A stretch of 64,000 nucleotides of DNA from an uncultured Clostridia bacterium (GTDB lineage Bacteria; Bacillota; Clostridia; Christensenellales; Borkfalkiaceae): contig CALVHO010000010.1 in the NCBI GenBank assembly GCA_944328445.1, forward strand, positions 1 through 64,000. Direction: 5' to 3'. The notes beneath the pieces were generated by a model. It was not told where the DNA came from, searched no databases, and was given only the letters and a program-made list of their open reading frames with translations. The translations under genes were made by a program, and so were the position numbers. Every line of letters begins with the position of its first letter. Position 1 is the stretch's first letter. Positions 32,397 to 40,857 of the stretch are shown one piece after another.

Positions 32397-32669
32397 ATGC
32401 GGCTGACGGAAGAGATCGCGGGGGCGCTGTTCGGCGAGGACGTGGCCTTCGGCGGCGGGAAGATCGTGCTGCTTTGCGGGCGGGGCGCCTGCTTCGAGGA
32501 CGTGAAGGGGCTGTTTTCGCTCTCGGCGGAGGAGGTGACGGTGCTGTTGAAGGGCGGCACGGCCACCGTGCGCGGCGAGGGGCTGGCCGTGGCGCGCTAC
32601 GGCGGGGGAGACCTCGTGCTGCGCGGGCGGGTGCGGCAGGTGGAGCTGGAAGGGGGTCCGCGGCCGTGA
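32397..32669 (+). CDS. yqfC: Sporulation protein YqfC
   Basis: A 90-aa YabP/YqfC-family protein, expressed under sigma-E in Bacillus and needed for efficient sporulation. The short beta-rich sequence LSAEEVTVLLKGGTATVRGE followed by GDLVLRGRVRQVELE matches the family. GCAAAGGAGGGG precedes the ATG at 32397. Its stop overlaps the GTG start of yqfD. It opens the conserved run yqfC-yqfD-phoH-pgpH-ybeY-era. Confidence 0.9.
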   Translation: MRLTEEIAGALFGEDVAFGGGKIVLLCGRGACFEDVKGLFSLSAEEVTVLLKGGTATVRGEGLAVARYGGGDLVLRGRVRQVELEGGPRP

Positions 32670-33586
32670 CGCCCCTCTTTTGCCACACCGCCGAGATCGC
32701 GGCCGTATCCCCGCTGCGCGCCCTCGCCCGCCTGGCGGCGGGGGGCGTCTGCGTGCGGAACGTGCAAAAGCTGTCCCCTTCGCGGCTAAAAATCTGCGTG
32801 AAGAGCAAAGATATGAAAAAAGTTTTTGCAATTTTGCGCGGTACGTGTTATACTATTGAAAAAGCGGCCCCCGCCCGCCTTTCCCGCCCCTTGTCGGCGC
32901 TGCTGCGGCGGCCGGGGCTGATCGCGGGTGCGGCGCTGTTTGCCGCCGCGGCCTGCCTCTCCAACGCGCTGGTGCTGCGCATCGACGTGCGCGGCGGCGG
33001 GGCGTACATGCGCGGCCTCGTCCTCGAAGCGCTGGACGGCGCGGGGGTGCGCGTCTTTGCACCCTGCGGCGAGGAGCGCGCGGAGGCCGCCCGCGGTGCC
33101 CTGCTCGCCCTGCCCGGGGTGGTGTTCGCCGCGCTGGAACGGCGGGGCAGCTGCCTCGTCGTGACCGTCGAGCGGGAGGAAGAGGCCCCCGCGCCCGCCT
33201 ACGCGCGGGAGCTCGCCGCCCCCGCCGCGGGGGTGGTGGAGGAATTGGCCGTTCTGCGCGGCACCGCCCTCGTGCGGGAGGGGGATGCCGTGGAGGCGGG
33301 GCAGGCGCTCGTGGCGGGCTGGTTTGAAAGCGAAGGGCAGCGCGTGCAGACCTTCGCCTGCGCCCGCTGTTCGCTGCTGTGCACCCGCACGTTCACGGCG
33401 GAGGCCGCCGCGGGGGAGGAAGGCGCCCGCCGCGCCCTCGCCCGGGCCCGCCTGCGCGCGGGCGGCGAGGTCGTCTCCGAAGAGGTCGCCGCCGCCCCCA
33501 AGGGGGACGGAACGGCCGTATACACCGTCACGCTGACCGTGCGCGTGCGCTGCTCGGTCAACCTCGGGGAGGATACCAAAGGATAA
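32666..33586 (+). CDS. yqfD: Sporulation protein YqfD (stage IV family)
   Basis: A 306-aa membrane-anchored protein. One hydrophobic helix lies near residues 88-107 (LIAGAALFAAAACLSNALVL), followed by the family's extracytoplasmic domain (LRIDVRGGGAYMRGLVLEAL, AAPAAGVVEELAVLRGTALV, AGQALVAGWFE). It is shorter than the about 390 aa of Bacillus YqfD. The GTG start at 32666 overlaps the yqfC stop by 4 nt. Identification rests on position and on the beta-rich pattern around the single helix; sequence identity to YqfD is low. Confidence 0.85.
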   Translation: MTPLFCHTAEIAAVSPLRALARLAAGGVCVRNVQKLSPSRLKICVKSKDMKKVFAILRGTCYTIEKAAPARLSRPLSALLRRPGLIAGAALFAAAACLSNALVLRIDVRGGGAYMRGLVLEALDGAGVRVFAPCGEERAEAARGALLALPGVVFAALERRGSCLVVTVEREEEAPAPAYARELAAPAAGVVEELAVLRGTALVREGDAVEAGQALVAGWFESEGQRVQTFACARCSLLCTRTFTAEAAAGEEGARRALARARLRAGGEVVSEEVAAAPKGDGTAVYTVTLTVRVRCSVNLGEDTKG

Positions 33587-33592
33587 GCAACC

Positions 33593-34606
33593 ATGGACAG
33601 GACGAAGATCACCATCGACGCCGGCAGCCTCGACGATTTGCAGAAGCTGCTCGGCACCTTCGACGAAAACCTGAACATCGTCACCGCAGAACTGGGCGTC
33701 GAGGCGTCCGTGGACGGCGTACGCTTGAAGCTCGCGGGCGCGGAGGAATCCGTCGCGCTGGCCGCGCGCGTGCTCGAAGGCATGCTCCGCCTCGTGCGCG
33801 CGGGCGAACCCGTCGACAAAAACCGCATCGTCTACTGCATCGAACTCGCGCGCGAGGGCAACCTCGACAACATCGAGGAGGTGCTCACCGACGTCGTCGC
33901 ATTCACCTTCCGCGGCAAGCAGATCAAGTGCAAAACGGTGGGGCAGAAGCGCTATGTCGACGCCATCAAGCACAACACCGTCGTGTTCGGCGTGGGCCCC
34001 GCGGGCACGGGCAAGACCTACCTCGCCGTATGCCTGGCCGTCAGCGCCTACAAGGGCAAGGAAGTGGAAAAGATCATCCTCACCCGCCCCGCGGTGGAAG
34101 CGGGGGAAAAGCTCGGATTCCTGCCGGGCGACCTGCAAACCAAAGTCGATCCCTACCTGCGCCCGCTCTACGACGCCTTGCAGGAGATGTTCGGCCTGGA
34201 AACGTACCTCAAACTGATGGAAAAGGGGATCATCGAGGTGGCGCCGCTCGCCTACATGCGCGGGCGCACCCTCTCCAACGCCTTCGTCATCCTCGACGAG
34301 GCGCAAAACACCACCATCGAGCAGATGAAGATGTTCCTGACCCGCCTCGGCGACGGCAGCAAGATGGTGGTCAACGGCGACGTGACGCAGATCGACCTGC
34401 CCGAAGGCAAGCGCAGCGGCCTCAAACACGCCGTTTCCATCCTCAAAGACGTCGAGGGTATCCGCGCCGTCACCCTCACCGCCAAGGACGTCGTGCGCAA
34501 CCCGCTCGTGATGAACATCGTGCGCGCCTACGACGCGGCGGCCGAAGCGGGCTCCGCGCGCGCGGGCGGCAGGCGCGCACACACCAAGGAGGAGAAAAAG
34601 CATTGA
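33593..34606 (+). CDS. PhoH family ATPase
   Basis: A 337-aa PhoH/YbeZ protein, a P-loop NTPase linked to RNA metabolism and ribosome quality with YbeY. A KH-like N-terminal part is followed by Walker A GPAGTGKTYLAV (about 138-149), RPAVEAGEKLGFLPGDLQ, and Walker B FVILDEAQNTT. Length and motifs are canonical. It sits 6 nt after yqfD, and its TGA overlaps the TTG start of the next gene. Confidence 0.95.
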   Translation: MDRTKITIDAGSLDDLQKLLGTFDENLNIVTAELGVEASVDGVRLKLAGAEESVALAARVLEGMLRLVRAGEPVDKNRIVYCIELAREGNLDNIEEVLTDVVAFTFRGKQIKCKTVGQKRYVDAIKHNTVVFGVGPAGTGKTYLAVCLAVSAYKGKEVEKIILTRPAVEAGEKLGFLPGDLQTKVDPYLRPLYDALQEMFGLETYLKLMEKGIIEVAPLAYMRGRTLSNAFVILDEAQNTTIEQMKMFLTRLGDGSKMVVNGDVTQIDLPEGKRSGLKHAVSILKDVEGIRAVTLTAKDVVRNPLVMNIVRAYDAAAEAGSARAGGRRAHTKEEKKH

Positions 34607-36087
34607 ACGCCGCGGCAGAAGCCAAAAACGGCGCGCGCAACGCCTATGTGCGCAGCGCCTTCATCTTTTTGTTCAACTACCTCGTGTTCGTCGCCCTGTG
34701 CGCGCTGTTTACCTGGCTCAACGCCGTGGCGCTGGGCGAGGGGCATTCGCTGGCGGGCTATGTGCGCGAAAATTTCACGTCGGTGGCGGCGCTGCTTTGC
34801 AGCCTGTTCGTGCTGTGCGTCATCGTCTGGTTCTATTATTTCTTTGAACGCCGCCAAAAGCTGCTCGAAGCAAAGTCGGTCTGGCTCATCTTCATCCTCT
34901 TGGAAACGGGCCTCGTCGTCTGCTACTTTTTCGGCTACTTTTTCAACATCTATTCCCGCCCCGTGGCCATGCTGGCCCTGCTGGCCCTCATGCTGCTGGG
35001 CAGGCGCGACGCCATCTTTTTGAACGTCATCTTCGCCCTGCTGCTGTATTCGTGCGATTACTTCACCAACTTTACCGAGCTCAACCAATACGCCGCGGCC
35101 ATGGTCTCCACGCCGCTGATCGTCTTTTCGGCGGGCATGGTGGCCGTGTTCGTGGGCAGCAAGGTCAAAACGCGGCTGCGCTCGCTGTTGACGGGCTTTG
35201 CCATCTGCCTGCCCATCGTCATCCTCATCGCCTGCCTCGAATATTCCCGCGGGCAGGGCATCTGGTACCTGCTCCTGTACGGGCTGGAAGCGGGCATCGT
35301 TTCGGCGGTGCTGTTCATGGCGCTGCTGCCCATGTTTGAATCCGTGTTCAACTGCGTCACCGATTACCGCCTGCGCGAACTTTCCGACCACGACGCCCCG
35401 CTCATCCGCGAATTGAAGGAGAAGGCGCCGGGCACCTTCAACCACTCCATCGTGGTGGCGCACCTTTCCGAGGCCTGCGCCATCGCCCTGGGCGAAAACG
35501 CGGCGCTCGCCCGCGCCGCCGCCTATTACCACGACGTGGGAAAGCTCCGCCAGCCCGAGTACTTTGCCGAGAACCAGGCGGGCTACAACCCGCACAACGA
35601 GCTCTCGCCCGAACTGTCCGTAGACATCATCCGCTCGCACGCCAAGGACGGCAGCGAGCTCATCCGCTCCAAGCACCTGCCCAAGGTGCTCGCCGACGTG
35701 GCCATCCAGCACCACGGCACGCTGCCCATCAAGTTCTTTTACGCCAAGGCGCTGAAAATGACGGACGGCGAGGTGGACATCGAGGACTTTTCCTACCCCG
35801 GTCCCAAGCCGCAGACCAAGATCGCGGCCATCGTCATGATCGCGGACGCGAGCGAGGCCATCTCCCGCACCCTGCCCGACCGCACCCCCGAAAAGGTGGA
35901 AAACGCCGTGCGCGAGATCATCGAAGAGCGCATGGACCTCGACCAGTTCACCGAGTGCGACGTGACCATGCGCGACCTCTCCACCATCAAAGAGGCCATC
36001 GTCAGCTGCCTGACGGGCGTCTACCACAGCCGCGTGCAGTACCCCAAACTCACACTCAAACGCAAGGACGAAAAGCAGCATGAATAA
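34603..36087 (+). CDS. PgpH-type HD phosphodiesterase lacking the extracellular sensor
   Basis: A 494-aa relative of PgpH/YqfF, which hydrolyses cyclic di-AMP. Seven hydrophobic segments (about residues 18-235, from SAFIFLFNYLVFVALCALFT to VSAVLFMALLPMFESVF) are followed by a complete HD domain: NHSIVVAHLSEACA, YYHDVGKL, HHG and IVMIADASEA. Standard PgpH has about 700 aa, with an N-terminal anchor and a large extracellular domain before these helices; that portion is missing. The TTG start has AAGGAGG ten nt upstream and overlaps the phoH stop. The upstream open frame in the same register is the shadow of phoH, so this is not a mis-called start. Confidence 0.9.
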   Translation: MNAAAEAKNGARNAYVRSAFIFLFNYLVFVALCALFTWLNAVALGEGHSLAGYVRENFTSVAALLCSLFVLCVIVWFYYFFERRQKLLEAKSVWLIFILLETGLVVCYFFGYFFNIYSRPVAMLALLALMLLGRRDAIFLNVIFALLLYSCDYFTNFTELNQYAAAMVSTPLIVFSAGMVAVFVGSKVKTRLRSLLTGFAICLPIVILIACLEYSRGQGIWYLLLYGLEAGIVSAVLFMALLPMFESVFNCVTDYRLRELSDHDAPLIRELKEKAPGTFNHSIVVAHLSEACAIALGENAALARAAAYYHDVGKLRQPEYFAENQAGYNPHNELSPELSVDIIRSHAKDGSELIRSKHLPKVLADVAIQHHGTLPIKFFYAKALKMTDGEVDIEDFSYPGPKPQTKIAAIVMIADASEAISRTLPDRTPEKVENAVREIIEERMDLDQFTECDVTMRDLSTIKEAIVSCLTGVYHSRVQYPKLTLKRKDEKQHE

Positions 36088-36559
36088 ACTTTGGATCGAT
36101 TGCCCCGACGAGGAGCTCGATGTCGCCCTCCTCGCCGAAAAGGCGATGGAAGGCGTCAAGACCGATACCGACCTCTCCTGCGAGATCGTGCTCTGCGGCC
36201 GCGAGGACATCCGCGCCCTCAACGCCCGCGAACGCGGGAAGGACGCCGTGACCGACGTTCTGAGCTTTCCCTCCCTCGAACTTGGCGCGGGCGCGCCCGT
36301 CTTGCGCGACCGGCACCCCTTCGACCTCGACGAGGAGGGGCGGCTCTTTCTGGGCAGCATCGTCATCTGCCGCGAACAGGCGCGCGAACAGGCCGAGGAA
36401 TACGGCCATTCCTTCCGCCGCGAACTGCATTACCTGGCCGTGCACGGGCTTTGCCACCTGCTGGGCTACGACCACGAAACGGACGCGGACAAGTCCGCCA
36501 TGCGCGCGCGGGAGGAGGAGATCCTCTCCGCCATGGGCATTTGCAGGAGCGGGGAATGA
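36080..36559 (+). CDS. ybeY: Endoribonuclease YbeY (16S rRNA maturation factor)
   Basis: YbeY is a zinc-dependent RNase acting on 16S rRNA ends and in ribosome quality control. The 159-aa protein has the diagnostic HGLCHLLGYDH (about 120-130) with three His ligands, and the ALNARERGKDAVTDVLSFP segment. It overlaps the HD-protein gene by 8 nt and the era start by 4 nt, the order seen across Firmicutes. Confidence 0.96.
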   Translation: MNKLWIDCPDEELDVALLAEKAMEGVKTDTDLSCEIVLCGREDIRALNARERGKDAVTDVLSFPSLELGAGAPVLRDRHPFDLDEEGRLFLGSIVICREQAREQAEEYGHSFRRELHYLAVHGLCHLLGYDHETDADKSAMRAREEEILSAMGICRSGE

Positions 36560-37449
36560 AGGCGGGCTTCGTCGCCGTCGTCGGGCGGGCCAACGCGGGC
36601 AAGAGCACGCTGGTCAACGCGCTGGTGGGGGAAAAGGTGGCCATCGTCTCCCCCAAGCCGCAGACCACGCGCGACCGCATCCTCGGCGTCTACAACGGGG
36701 AGGGGGTGCAGATCGCCTACGTCGATACCCCCGGCATTTATAAGTCGAAGACGGAACTTTCCGACCGCATGATGCGCACCGCCGAAAATTCCGCCAAGGA
36801 CGTGGACGTGATCTTGTTCGTGCACGACGGGCACAAGGGCGTTTCGGATGCAGACGCCGCCCTCATGCGCCGCTACCTTTCCTTCGGCATCCCCATGCTC
36901 ATCGCCTATACCAAGACGGACATCATGCCCGAAGAAAATATCCCCGCCGACGTGAAAAAGCTCTTCGAGGAGGGCGTGGAGTGCGACGTCGTGCCCGTTT
37001 CCGCCCGCCGCGGAAAAAACCTGGCCAAGCTGCGCGCCGCCGTCTGCGCCCTGCTGCCCGAGGGCGAGGCGCTCTTCCCCGAGGACGTGCTCTCGGACAA
37101 GAGCGAAAAGTTCATGATCGGCGAGATCATGCGCGAAAAGATCCTCCTCAAATACGACAAGGAGATCCCCCACGGCGTGGCCGTGCTCGTGCACACCTTC
37201 CGCAAGCGCGAAACGGGGGACCTGTACGACGTCGGGCTGGACATCGTCTGCGAAAAGGCCAACCACAAGGCCATCCTCATCGGCAAACAGGGTTCCGCCC
37301 TCAAAGAGACGCTCGCCGCCGCCCGCAAGGGCATGGAAGCCTTTTTGGGCGCCAAAGTTTTTCTGACCGCCTTCGTCAAGGTCAAGGACGACTGGCGCGA
37401 CCGCGCCGACCTCCTGCGCGAATACGGCTACGGCGAAACGCAGGAATAG
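36556..37449 (+). CDS. era: GTPase Era
   Basis: Era binds 16S rRNA during 30S assembly. The 297-aa protein has G1 GRANAGKST (9-17), G2 TTRD, G3 DTPG and G4 TKTD, then a KH domain with ILIGKQGSALK. The usual GRPNVGKST is altered to GRANAGKST, a conservative change outside the Lys and Ser ligands. It ends the sporulation-ribosome operon. The ATG overlaps the ybeY stop. Confidence 0.97.
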   Translation: MKAGFVAVVGRANAGKSTLVNALVGEKVAIVSPKPQTTRDRILGVYNGEGVQIAYVDTPGIYKSKTELSDRMMRTAENSAKDVDVILFVHDGHKGVSDADAALMRRYLSFGIPMLIAYTKTDIMPEENIPADVKKLFEEGVECDVVPVSARRGKNLAKLRAAVCALLPEGEALFPEDVLSDKSEKFMIGEIMREKILLKYDKEIPHGVAVLVHTFRKRETGDLYDVGLDIVCEKANHKAILIGKQGSALKETLAAARKGMEAFLGAKVFLTAFVKVKDDWRDRADLLREYGYGETQE

Positions 37450-37484
37450 GCCCGCGCCGCAAAATTTTTTCAAAAAGCCTTTTA

Positions 37485-37527
37485 CGGGAGCGCCCCGCGG
37501 CCGTGCCGCGGGGCGCTCCCGCCGTTT
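37485..37527 (+). terminator. Terminator after era
   Basis: CGGGAGCGCCCCGCGG pairs with its complement across 37485-37521, followed by CCGTTTTG. It lies between convergent genes. Confidence 0.8.
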
Positions 37528-37540
37528 TGCGGCAAGGAAA

Positions 37541-37566
37541 AAGGGCGCCCGTTCGGGGGCGCCCTT
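37541..37566 (-). terminator. Terminator of the thiamine transporter gene
   Basis: AAGGGCGCC and GGCGCCCTT form a stem. On the minus strand it is followed by TTTTTCC, as expected for transcripts arriving from 37628. A third hairpin with flanking Ts is at about 37578-37599. Confidence 0.8.
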
Positions 37567-37627
37567 CGGCCTGTCCTGGCGGGCCGCGGCCCGCTTTTTA
37601 CCGTTCGCGGCAGCGTGCCGCGAAAAA

Positions 37628-38482
37628 TTATTTTTGTTCGGGCTCCTGCGCGGCGGCCTCGTTCGCGTTGTCTTGCGCGGGCTCGCTCGCGGCGGTTTCG
37701 TCCGCGTCGTCCTGCGCGGACGGGGCAAAGGGGGCGGCGTGCGTGCCGTCGGCCACGCCCTGCACGGGGGCGGAGGCCTGTTTCGCCGCGGGGAAGGCGG
37801 CGGGGCGCATCATGTGCAGCAGCGTCTGCAACACGCCCGTCTTGACGAGCGCGACGAAGGTCAGCAGGATGATGAGCGCGTCGCCGGGGATGTACACGAG
37901 CTGGTAGATGAGCGAGTACACGAAGGCGTTGGGGGTGGGCAGGTCGACCCAGATGGCGTCCTCGGCGAAGTAGATCATGCCCGAGAACAGGTGCATCCAG
38001 AAGCGCGCGAATACGGCGATGCCCGTTCCGACGAGCACGTTGAAGAGCAAGGACTTGCCGAAGTGCCGCGCAAAGCCCATCAGCCCGATCATGGCGAAGG
38101 CGAGGATGTAGTCGAGCAGGAAGGTGAACGGGGTGAGGATGTACGGCCCCGAGAGGAAGTTGAGGATGCCGAAGATGATGCCCACCAAAAATCCCTTGGC
38201 CGCGCCGTAGGCGTAGGCGAATACGAGCACGGGCACCCAGCTGGCCAGCGTGATGGAGCCGCCGTTGGGCACGGGCGCGATCTTGATGAAGGAGAGCACG
38301 AAGGACGTGGCCAGGCACACCGCCGCATAGGCGAGCGACTTGGTGTCAAACTTCTTCTTCCCGCGGTTGACGATGCAGATCGTCACGACGATGACGGCCA
38401 GAAGGGCGAGCGCGCCGATGATGATGTAGGTCACGATGTCGGTGGTCTTCTCGCTGACTTCCAGCAGGCTGTTGAGAAACAT
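37628..38482 (-). CDS. thiT: ECF transporter S component ThiT (thiamine)
   Basis: A 284-aa membrane protein with six hydrophobic helices after an extra N-terminal one (IVTYIIIGALALLAVIVVTI). ThiT-like features are WVPVLVFAYAYGAAKGFLVG, LNFLSGPYI and ARFWMHLFSGMIYF. Control by a TPP riboswitch settles the substrate class. The C-terminal 60 residues are a charged, Ala/Glu-rich tail not found in compact ThiT proteins. The start at 38482 has AAGGAGG upstream; the longer frame would run through the riboswitch. Confidence 0.93.
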   Translation of the reverse strand: MFLNSLLEVSEKTTDIVTYIIIGALALLAVIVVTICIVNRGKKKFDTKSLAYAAVCLATSFVLSFIKIAPVPNGGSITLASWVPVLVFAYAYGAAKGFLVGIIFGILNFLSGPYILTPFTFLLDYILAFAMIGLMGFARHFGKSLLFNVLVGTGIAVFARFWMHLFSGMIYFAEDAIWVDLPTPNAFVYSLIYQLVYIPGDALIILLTFVALVKTGVLQTLLHMMRPAAFPAAKQASAPVQGVADGTHAAPFAPSAQDDADETAASEPAQDNANEAAAQEPEQK

Positions 38483-38522
38483 AAAAACCTCCTTGGTATT
38501 TCCGCCGACGTCGTTTACGGCC

Positions 38523-38650
38523 AAAAAAAGGCACGCCCCGTGAGGGCGTACCGATACAGCGACTTTGCAACTTCCGTTCAAGGATTATCTTGTCCGGTTC
38601 AAAGGGTATGATCTCAGCTTTTTACGGCACCCCCGGCGGATATGATGTTG
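38523..38650 (-). promoter_or_regulatory. TPP (thiamine) riboswitch with terminator
   Basis: On the minus strand, GGGGGTGCC, GCTGAGATCATACCC and TTGAACC appear in order within about 38561-38650, the hallmark sequence of the TPP aptamer. A hairpin (38530-38552) with a T7 run (38523-38529) follows, upstream of the thiT ribosome site. Thiamine pyrophosphate should therefore turn the gene off. Confidence 0.95.
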
Positions 38651-38684
38651 TAGCGCCCGCCGCTTTTTACGGCCGAGCATGAAA

Positions 38685-38713
38685 ATTATAGTATACGACG
38701 GAGAAATTGTCAA
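38685..38713 (-). promoter_or_regulatory. Consensus promoter of thiT
   Basis: Minus strand: TTGACA (38708-38713), 17-nt spacer, TATAAT (38685-38690). It immediately precedes the riboswitch. Confidence 0.93.
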
Positions 38714-38722
38714 CCGTATGCG

Positions 38723-38751
38723 TTGAAATCGGCAAAAAAATATGGTACAAT
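38723..38751 (+). promoter_or_regulatory. Promoter of the YfbR-like gene
   Basis: TTGAAA (38723-38728), 17-nt spacer, TACAAT (38746-38751), back to back with the thiT promoter. Confidence 0.8.
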
Positions 38752-38785
38752 ACCGTTGACGCCTTTGCGGCGGGGGGAGGGGAAC

Positions 38786-39370
38786 ATGGCTTACGATTTT
38801 TACGCTTTACTGGACCGCATGAAATACATCCGCCGCTGGTCCTTGATGCGCTCTTCGCGCGAGGAAAACATCATGGAACACAGCCAGCAGGTGGCGCTGT
38901 TCGCGCACGCGCTCGCCGTCATCGATACCGAGCTGTTCGGCGGCAAGCCGGACGTCGCCAAAACGGTGCTCTACGCCCTCTACCACGAGTGCGGCGAAGT
39001 GATGACGGGCGACCTGCCCACCCCCATCAAGTACTTCAACGAGGGCATCCTCGGCGCCTACAAGCAGCTGGAAGAGCGCGCGGCCGACCGCCTGCTCTCC
39101 GCCCTGCCGCCCGCGCTTTCGGCGGCGCTTTCGCCCTGGGTCAAGGCGGATACGCAAAGCTACGAGTACGCCCTCGTGAAGGCGGCGGACAAGCTCTCCG
39201 CCTACGTCAAATGCCTCGAAGAGCGCAAGAGCGGCAACGCCGAGTTCAAAAAGGCGGAGGAGAGCATCGGCGGCGAACTGCGCGCCCGCGGCCTGCCCTG
39301 CCTCGATTATTTCATGGAACACTTCATCCCCGCGTTTTCCCTCACCCTCGACGAGCTGGAAAGCCTCTGA
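38786..39370 (+). CDS. YfbR-like 5'-nucleotidase, HD superfamily with HE at the metal site
   Basis: A 194-aa homologue of YfbR, which dephosphorylates deoxynucleoside monophosphates. EENIMEHSQQVALFAHALAV carries the first His ligand, and MTGDLPTPIKYFN is the substrate-loop signature. The central dyad reads YHECGE where YfbR has HD, so Glu replaces the metal-binding Asp. The downstream conserved Asp is present in VKAADKLSAY. GGGGAGGGG precedes the ATG at 38786. Whether activity is kept is unclear. Confidence 0.87.
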   Translation: MAYDFYALLDRMKYIRRWSLMRSSREENIMEHSQQVALFAHALAVIDTELFGGKPDVAKTVLYALYHECGEVMTGDLPTPIKYFNEGILGAYKQLEERAADRLLSALPPALSAALSPWVKADTQSYEYALVKAADKLSAYVKCLEERKSGNAEFKKAEESIGGELRARGLPCLDYFMEHFIPAFSLTLDELESL

Positions 39371-39382
39371 ACATGCCCTTTC

Positions 39383-39418
39383 GCGCCGCGGGCGGCCTTG
39401 GCCGCCCGCGGCGCTTTC
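39383..39418 (+). terminator. Terminator after the YfbR-like gene
   Basis: GCGCCGCGGGCGGCC (39383-39397) and its complement (39400-39414) are followed by TTTCCC. Confidence 0.8.
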
Positions 39419-39430
39419 CCGTTCGGAGCA

Positions 39431-39470
39431 AAGGCGGAGGGCGCCCGCGGCTGCGGGCGCCCTCCGCCTT
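39431..39470 (-). terminator. Terminator after the dipeptidase gene
   Basis: An 18-bp stem (AAGGCGGAGGGCGCCCGC with its complement) lies downstream of the minus-strand stop at 39517 and ends in TTTGC on that strand. Confidence 0.65.
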
Positions 39471-39516
39471 TGCGGCCGTTCCGGCCGCGCGGCGCCTTGG
39501 CAAGGCGCCGCGGGGA

Positions 39517-40794
39517 TCATTTTGCCAGTTCGCGGACGGCGTCTGCGTAGACGGCGAGCAGGGTGCGGATGTCGTCCACGGGCAGGTATTCGTCCTTTTG
39601 GTGGATGGGCAGCGGCCGCCCGGGGAACTGCGGCCCGAACCCCGCACCGTTTTTCAGCGCCCGCGCGTAGGTGCCGCCGCCGATGGCGATCGGCTCGCAG
39701 GGGGTGCCCGTGTGCCGCTCGTACACCCGCCGCAGGGCGGAAACGAGCGGCCCGTTCTTGTCGCTGAACAGCGGCTCCTGGCAGTGCAGGACCTCGTACG
39801 GCGCGCCCAAGGCGTCCAGGCGGGCCAGCACGGCCTCCTTTTTTACGGTCGACGGCCAGCGGATGTCGGCGGTGACGAAGAGGGTGCCGTCCTTGTATTC
39901 GGCCACGTCGGGGGAAAGCGTCAGGGGCCCGGTCTCGTCGCGCAACGCGGTCAGCCCCGCCTCGTCGCGGAAGAGCTTGTTTACCACGCTTTCGACGCGC
40001 TCGTCCTCCTCGGCAAAGTACGAAAGCAGGGGCAGCAGCGCGTTTTTGCCCTCCTGCGGGGTCGAGGCATGGGCAGACTTCCCTTCGGCGGCCAGCCTTC
40101 CGCCCTCCGCCGCCAGGCCGTATTTTTCCGCGCGGGCGGCGTCGAAGGGCCCGCCCTCGGCCGCGGCGCGGTCGCACACCATGTTGGCCGCCTGCCCGCC
40201 GTACAGCGCCGTGAACGGGGCGTGCGGCAGGGGAAAGGCGAAGCGCGCGTGCAGGATGCCCTTTTCGGCGTAGATGACGGGGAAGTCCGCATCGGGCGAA
40301 AATCCCGTCTCGGGCAGGTGCGCGTGCTTTTTGTAGTGTTCGATGCACGCCCAGCCGTTCTCCTCGTTGCAGCCCGCGATGAGCTTGACCGTCCCGGCGG
40401 GAACGAAGCCCGCGTCTTTGAGCGCTTTGAGGGCGTACAGGCAGATGACGGCGGGGCCCTTGTCGTCGGCGGCGCCGCGGCCGTACAGCTTGCCGTTTTC
40501 GACGGTGCCCGCAAAGGGCGGGTGCGTCCAGCCCTCGCCCGCGGGCACCACGTCGAGGTGGCAAAGCACGGCCAGCTCCTTTTCGCCGCGGCCGAAGAGC
40601 ACTTCGCCCGCGTAATTTCCGTAATTGCGCACCGCGAAGCCCATGCCCTCGGCGACGGACAAAAAGTGGCCGAGGCAGCCCGCCGCGCCCGCGCCGAAGG
40701 GCATGCCGGGCAGGGGCTCGTTCTGCGAACTGTCGTAGCCGATCAGCTCGCAGATGCTTTGGATGCAGGGGGAAAGGTAACGGGAAAGGTCCAT
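39517..40794 (-). CDS. M20 family dipeptidase, PepV-like
   Basis: A 425-aa zinc peptidase that splits dipeptides in the cytosol. Metal-site motifs are AVLCHLDVVPAG (His and Asp), GRGAADDKGP (bridging Asp) and GCNEENG (Glu pair), with a final His in PIHQKDEYLPVDDI. The long lid domain between metal motifs is characteristic of PepV. PepV enzymes are usually about 460 aa, so this one is compact. The ribosome site (AGAAG) is weak. Confidence 0.92.
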   Translation of the reverse strand: MDLSRYLSPCIQSICELIGYDSSQNEPLPGMPFGAGAAGCLGHFLSVAEGMGFAVRNYGNYAGEVLFGRGEKELAVLCHLDVVPAGEGWTHPPFAGTVENGKLYGRGAADDKGPAVICLYALKALKDAGFVPAGTVKLIAGCNEENGWACIEHYKKHAHLPETGFSPDADFPVIYAEKGILHARFAFPLPHAPFTALYGGQAANMVCDRAAAEGGPFDAARAEKYGLAAEGGRLAAEGKSAHASTPQEGKNALLPLLSYFAEEDERVESVVNKLFRDEAGLTALRDETGPLTLSPDVAEYKDGTLFVTADIRWPSTVKKEAVLARLDALGAPYEVLHCQEPLFSDKNGPLVSALRRVYERHTGTPCEPIAIGGGTYARALKNGAGFGPQFPGRPLPIHQKDEYLPVDDIRTLLAVYADAVRELAK

Positions 40795-40826
40795 AACTTC
40801 TAAATTAAATAAATAAAGATATGCGC

Positions 40827-40850
40827 AAGGCCCCGCGGGTGCGGGGCCTT
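40827..40850 (-). terminator. Terminator after argF
   Basis: AAGGCCCCGC (40827-40836) and GCGGGGCCTT (40841-40850) form the stem, 8 nt past the argF stop at 40858. An AT-rich stretch with Ts on the minus strand follows. Confidence 0.75.
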
Positions 40851-40857
40851 CGGTGTG

